8,199 bases of DNA, from NCBI GenBank assembly GCA_013002595.1, contig JABDJG010000259.1, positions 1-8,199 on the forward strand, given 5' to 3'. Each line of letters opens with the position of its first letter. Positions within the stretch are counted from its first letter, which is position 1. Source of the stretch: Hyphomicrobiales bacterium (lineage in GTDB: Bacteria; Pseudomonadota; Alphaproteobacteria; Rhizobiales; Aestuariivirgaceae). Below are positions 5,855 through 8,199 of the stretch, piece after piece. Under the pieces are notes generated by a model. That model searched no databases. It saw only the letters and a list, made by a program, of their open reading frames with translations, and was not told where the DNA came from. The position numbers were made by a program, and so were the translations under genes.

Positions 5855-7909
5855 ATGACGATTGAATCTGACAACGCCCGTTCAAACAATTCAGAACCCG
5901 ATTCCTCGAAGCACCCGGTCAACACGCGGGAGTTTCATCTAGCCTACGCGGCAACATTTGGTTTCTTGCTCGCCATCCTGCTAACCGCGATGTTAATCAG
6001 CCTGCGGGCCAGTTATGGCTTTGAAAATCAAGACGTTATCCTCTCAAGTCTCAAGTTGCTGGTTCTAAGTGGTGCTATTTTTTTCAGCCCGTTCGCTTTC
6101 ACGCCCATTTGGCAGAATCAACCAGCTCGGCTCACATATGTCGTGGTGACCATCTTTGTTTCACCATTGCTCGCATTCCTGATTGGACAGTGGCTGCTGC
6201 CAATCTTGTTCATGATTTTCATCATGGGCATTCATGCTGCGCTTCGCGTCCTGGCACCGATCACGAGATCCCAGATACTAGGGCTTTTTGGACTCGCAAT
6301 CTTCACGTCAGCCCATATCTCCATGTGGTTGTACAAACCTGAGTGGGCGTGGTCAGGCCCCTTTGTCGCGTCGATAATAAACGAACATGCGACCCTGGGA
6401 GAACTTTATTCAGATACCCTTTTCCATGCTTCCATTGTCGCCATGATCAACGGTCATTCGACGATCTCAACAGGTCTCGACGGGTTGACCCCATTTTCTT
6501 ACCACGTTGGCGCTCACATCTGGTTTGCTGCCCTGGCATCCATGACATCGGCTGAGACGCTTACGACGATCATGGTCGGTGAACTCGTGGTGATGATCCC
6601 GGCATCGCTTACTGTTTTGGCGCTTTCGCTCGTTTTGACGATGCGGCGGCTGCCGCACGCGCCAATTGCCTATGTTTCATGCGTGATTGCGTTGCTGATA
6701 GTGCGCGATCTAGCCTGCGGTTGGGTCGGCACATATGCCAGCATCACATTTGTCACAGCGTCGGTATTCATGGCAGCTGCTGCACCGCATCTGTTCGACT
6801 TGGCCAAAGATATCGAGCGAAACAGGCGGTTAAAATCAGAAGCGATTGTCGCCGTTATCGCGCTGTCCTGCCTGGCCCTATATGCAAAGCTCCATGTTGG
6901 CGTGGCGCTGATTGTGATGAGTACGACCTTGGTCCTTTTGGCTCAGAAAAGCCCGTCGCGACTGATGGCAATCGGGCTTGTATCTGTTCTGTGTACGCTG
7001 GCTGTCCTGTACGGCCTGATCGGTGACAAGCTGATCGAGATTCTCGTGCAGTTTTTCACGCTGAATTTGAGCATTGCTTTTCCCGGGGCCAGCATCTTCT
7101 ACATAATGCCCGCGATCTGTATTTGGGCCTACTCGCACCAAATTGTATCCATTGCCAAACAACGCGATACGCCGCACGACAACGCCGCGACTCACATTAT
7201 CGCAATAGCAGTGCTGGCCTTGCTCTTGGTATCTGGTGTCCTTGTTTGGACCAGAACTCACAACGATGCCAATGCGCACTGGATGGGGATGTCATTGTAT
7301 TCAATGTCGATTTTTATGGCTGTGCCAGCCTTACTGCATGGCCGATTACAGGAATTTGTAACAAGACTGATCAGTCCCAGTTTTCCTCGTTCGATGCACG
7401 ACAGCGCTTTGTTGATCGTGCAGTATTTGATCATCACGGTGTATCTTTTGGTCTTCGTGACAACGACCAACAATCACCTCAAGCTGATCGCTGCTGCCCG
7501 TGCCAAACAAACCGGCGGCGGAGCAGATGCAATCATCGCCCTCAAAAAGGCAATTGATGGTGTTCGGCAATCCGATGGATCGCCGCTTATCGTTTTCGCG
7601 CCGCCGGAAAATCTCGAGTTCTGGGGGCTTGTAAAAAAGTGCCGCAGCAAAGCGTTTTTGGTGCCAGCTTTAACCGGCGTTCCGATGTTGAAAGGAATAC
7701 CGCCTGTGAACATGGGTTGCTCACAAGAATTGGTCGGTTACAGCTATGATCAGTACGGTCCAGATGCAGTTGTCCGCCAATTGGGCAAAATCGAAGCCTG
7801 CACCGAGGCAGCGCACAAAGGTTTCTCCCGCGTGCTGGTCGTTAAAGCCCCGATCCAATCTGGCAATCATGGGCTTTGGAATTGCGGCCGTATACTTTCA
7901 GCAAACTAA
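5855..7909 (+). CDS. Large polytopic membrane protein of unknown function, GT-C glycosyltransferase-like appearance
   Basis: This is a 684-residue protein. Residues 1-28 are a polar cytoplasmic tail. About 29-540 hold a dozen or more hydrophobic helices. About 541-684 are a soluble end domain, probably periplasmic. Conserved-looking polar motifs sit in loops between helices: YSDTLFHASIV (185-195, Asp187, His191), STGLDGLTPFSYHVGAHIWF (205-224), YAKLHVG (343-349) and NAHWMGMS (473-480). Acidic and histidine residues in the loops of a many-helix protein with a soluble tail recall GT-C enzymes that use polyprenyl-linked sugars, but no classical family signature is complete, so this is inference. 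The end domain has PALTGVPMLKGIPP (604-617) and four cysteines (596, 622, 649, 677) that could form disulfides. There is no good ribosome-binding site, but no other start is near. It may be co-transcribed with the hydrolase. It reads as less G+C-rich than that gene. Confidence 0.88.
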   Translation: MTIESDNARSNNSEPDSSKHPVNTREFHLAYAATFGFLLAILLTAMLISLRASYGFENQDVILSSLKLLVLSGAIFFSPFAFTPIWQNQPARLTYVVVTIFVSPLLAFLIGQWLLPILFMIFIMGIHAALRVLAPITRSQILGLFGLAIFTSAHISMWLYKPEWAWSGPFVASIINEHATLGELYSDTLFHASIVAMINGHSTISTGLDGLTPFSYHVGAHIWFAALASMTSAETLTTIMVGELVVMIPASLTVLALSLVLTMRRLPHAPIAYVSCVIALLIVRDLACGWVGTYASITFVTASVFMAAAAPHLFDLAKDIERNRRLKSEAIVAVIALSCLALYAKLHVGVALIVMSTTLVLLAQKSPSRLMAIGLVSVLCTLAVLYGLIGDKLIEILVQFFTLNLSIAFPGASIFYIMPAICIWAYSHQIVSIAKQRDTPHDNAATHIIAIAVLALLLVSGVLVWTRTHNDANAHWMGMSLYSMSIFMAVPALLHGRLQEFVTRLISPSFPRSMHDSALLIVQYLIITVYLLVFVTTTNNHLKLIAAARAKQTGGGADAIIALKKAIDGVRQSDGSPLIVFAPPENLEFWGLVKKCRSKAFLVPALTGVPMLKGIPPVNMGCSQELVGYSYDQYGPDAVVRQLGKIEACTEAAHKGFSRVLVVKAPIQSGNHGLWNCGRILSAN

Positions 7910-8002
7910 CCACATAAAGATTCAAACGGGTTAGGGTGTGGTCACAATTCCTTGCATGAGTTTGTCACCGTGACGCTAATGCCGATTTGATTCACTCAGT
8001 AT

Positions 8003-8028
8003 CGAAAACGGTCTAGCAGCCGGTTTCG
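8003..8028. terminator. Weak hairpin at the convergent gene ends
   Basis: CGAAAACGG (8003-8011) pairs with CCGGTTTCG (8020-8028) at eight of nine positions around an 8-base loop. It lies 94 bases after the membrane-protein stop and overlaps the last codons of the minus-strand gene. No proper U-run follows on either strand, so a terminator role is uncertain. Elsewhere in 7910-8012 I see only a short palindrome, GTCACCGTGAC, at 7964-7974. Confidence 0.25.
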
Positions 8029-8199
8029 TTTGCCAGTTTGGATAAATCGATAACGAAGAACCTTTCAGCTTTGAACAAAACAATACGGTCAGGCGGGTCA
8101 GCCAGAACCAGCTGCTCAAGGCTCAAGCTGGAGACAACGTCCTCGATTCGCTTATCAAAAGGCGCGATGTATTCCGGCATGTTTTCCTTATCTGTGAAG
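8013..8199 (-). CDS. C-terminal end of an unidentified protein (partial), or a 55-residue small protein
   Basis: A minus-strand frame is open from the right edge of the window to TAG at 8015-8013, giving at least 62 residues. It ends with a mixed hydrophobic and charged stretch: IEDVVSSLSLEQLVL, then DRIVLFKAERFFVIDLSKLANETGC. An in-frame ATG at 8180 with AAGGA four bases upstream would also make a complete 55-residue protein. I cannot tell which applies, because the frame continues beyond the window, and I do not recognise the family. The alternation of helix-like and strand-like segments looks like real protein. It converges on the large membrane protein gene with about 103 bases between the stops. 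Confidence 0.55.
   Translation of the reverse strand, partial: FTDKENMPEYIAPFDKRIEDVVSSLSLEQLVLADPPDRIVLFKAERFFVIDLSKLANETGC

Noticed and set aside
7123..7557. Plus-strand open frame of 144 codons in another frame
   Set aside because: It is embedded in the large membrane-protein gene, whose continuous hydrophobic helices show the true frame.

Overview
The window looks like ordinary chromosome from an alphaproteobacterium, possibly of the Hyphomicrobiales/Rhizobiales type. This is inferred from moderately high G+C, a QmcA/NfeD pair, and a small exported protein whose C-terminal domain resembles ones I associate with rhizobial secreted proteins. No rRNA, tRNA, CRISPR array, transposase, integrase or phage gene was seen. 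Gene density is high and no coding region is visibly broken.

Layout. Minus strand 1-915: two tandem paralogous SAM-dependent methyltransferase genes (METTL27-like). The second runs off the left edge. They lie in the same reading frame and are separated only by a TGA stop and one TGG codon. Plus strand 1022-1960: an AEC-family transporter, divergent from the methyltransferases and convergent with what follows. Minus strand 3438-1965: an operon of qmcA (SPFH/stomatin-like membrane protein) and an NfeD-family gene (E. coli ybbJ-like). A 355-base gap at 3439-3793 separates divergent qmcA from an exported protein of unknown function (3794-4642). It holds a leader hairpin, a long inverted repeat and a possible promoter. 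Next, 4691-4786 forms a very long 36-bp-arm hairpin, followed by a lysophospholipase-like alpha/beta hydrolase (4841-5788). A 684-residue polytopic membrane protein follows (5855-7909), of GT-C-like appearance and unassigned function. The right edge holds the 3' end of a convergent minus-strand gene.

How the genes relate. Only two groups look functionally linked. The methyltransferase pair is probably translationally coupled. QmcA and NfeD belong to a widely conserved partnership in membrane microdomain or membrane-protein quality control. The hydrolase and the large membrane protein are co-directional, 66 bases apart, and could be co-transcribed, but nothing else connects them.

The most interesting signals are the 96-nt hairpin, whose arm differences mostly preserve pairing in plus-strand RNA; the in-frame stop-separated methyltransferase duplication; and the large membrane protein, which is visibly less G+C-rich than its neighbour. 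I found no convincing new multi-gene system.
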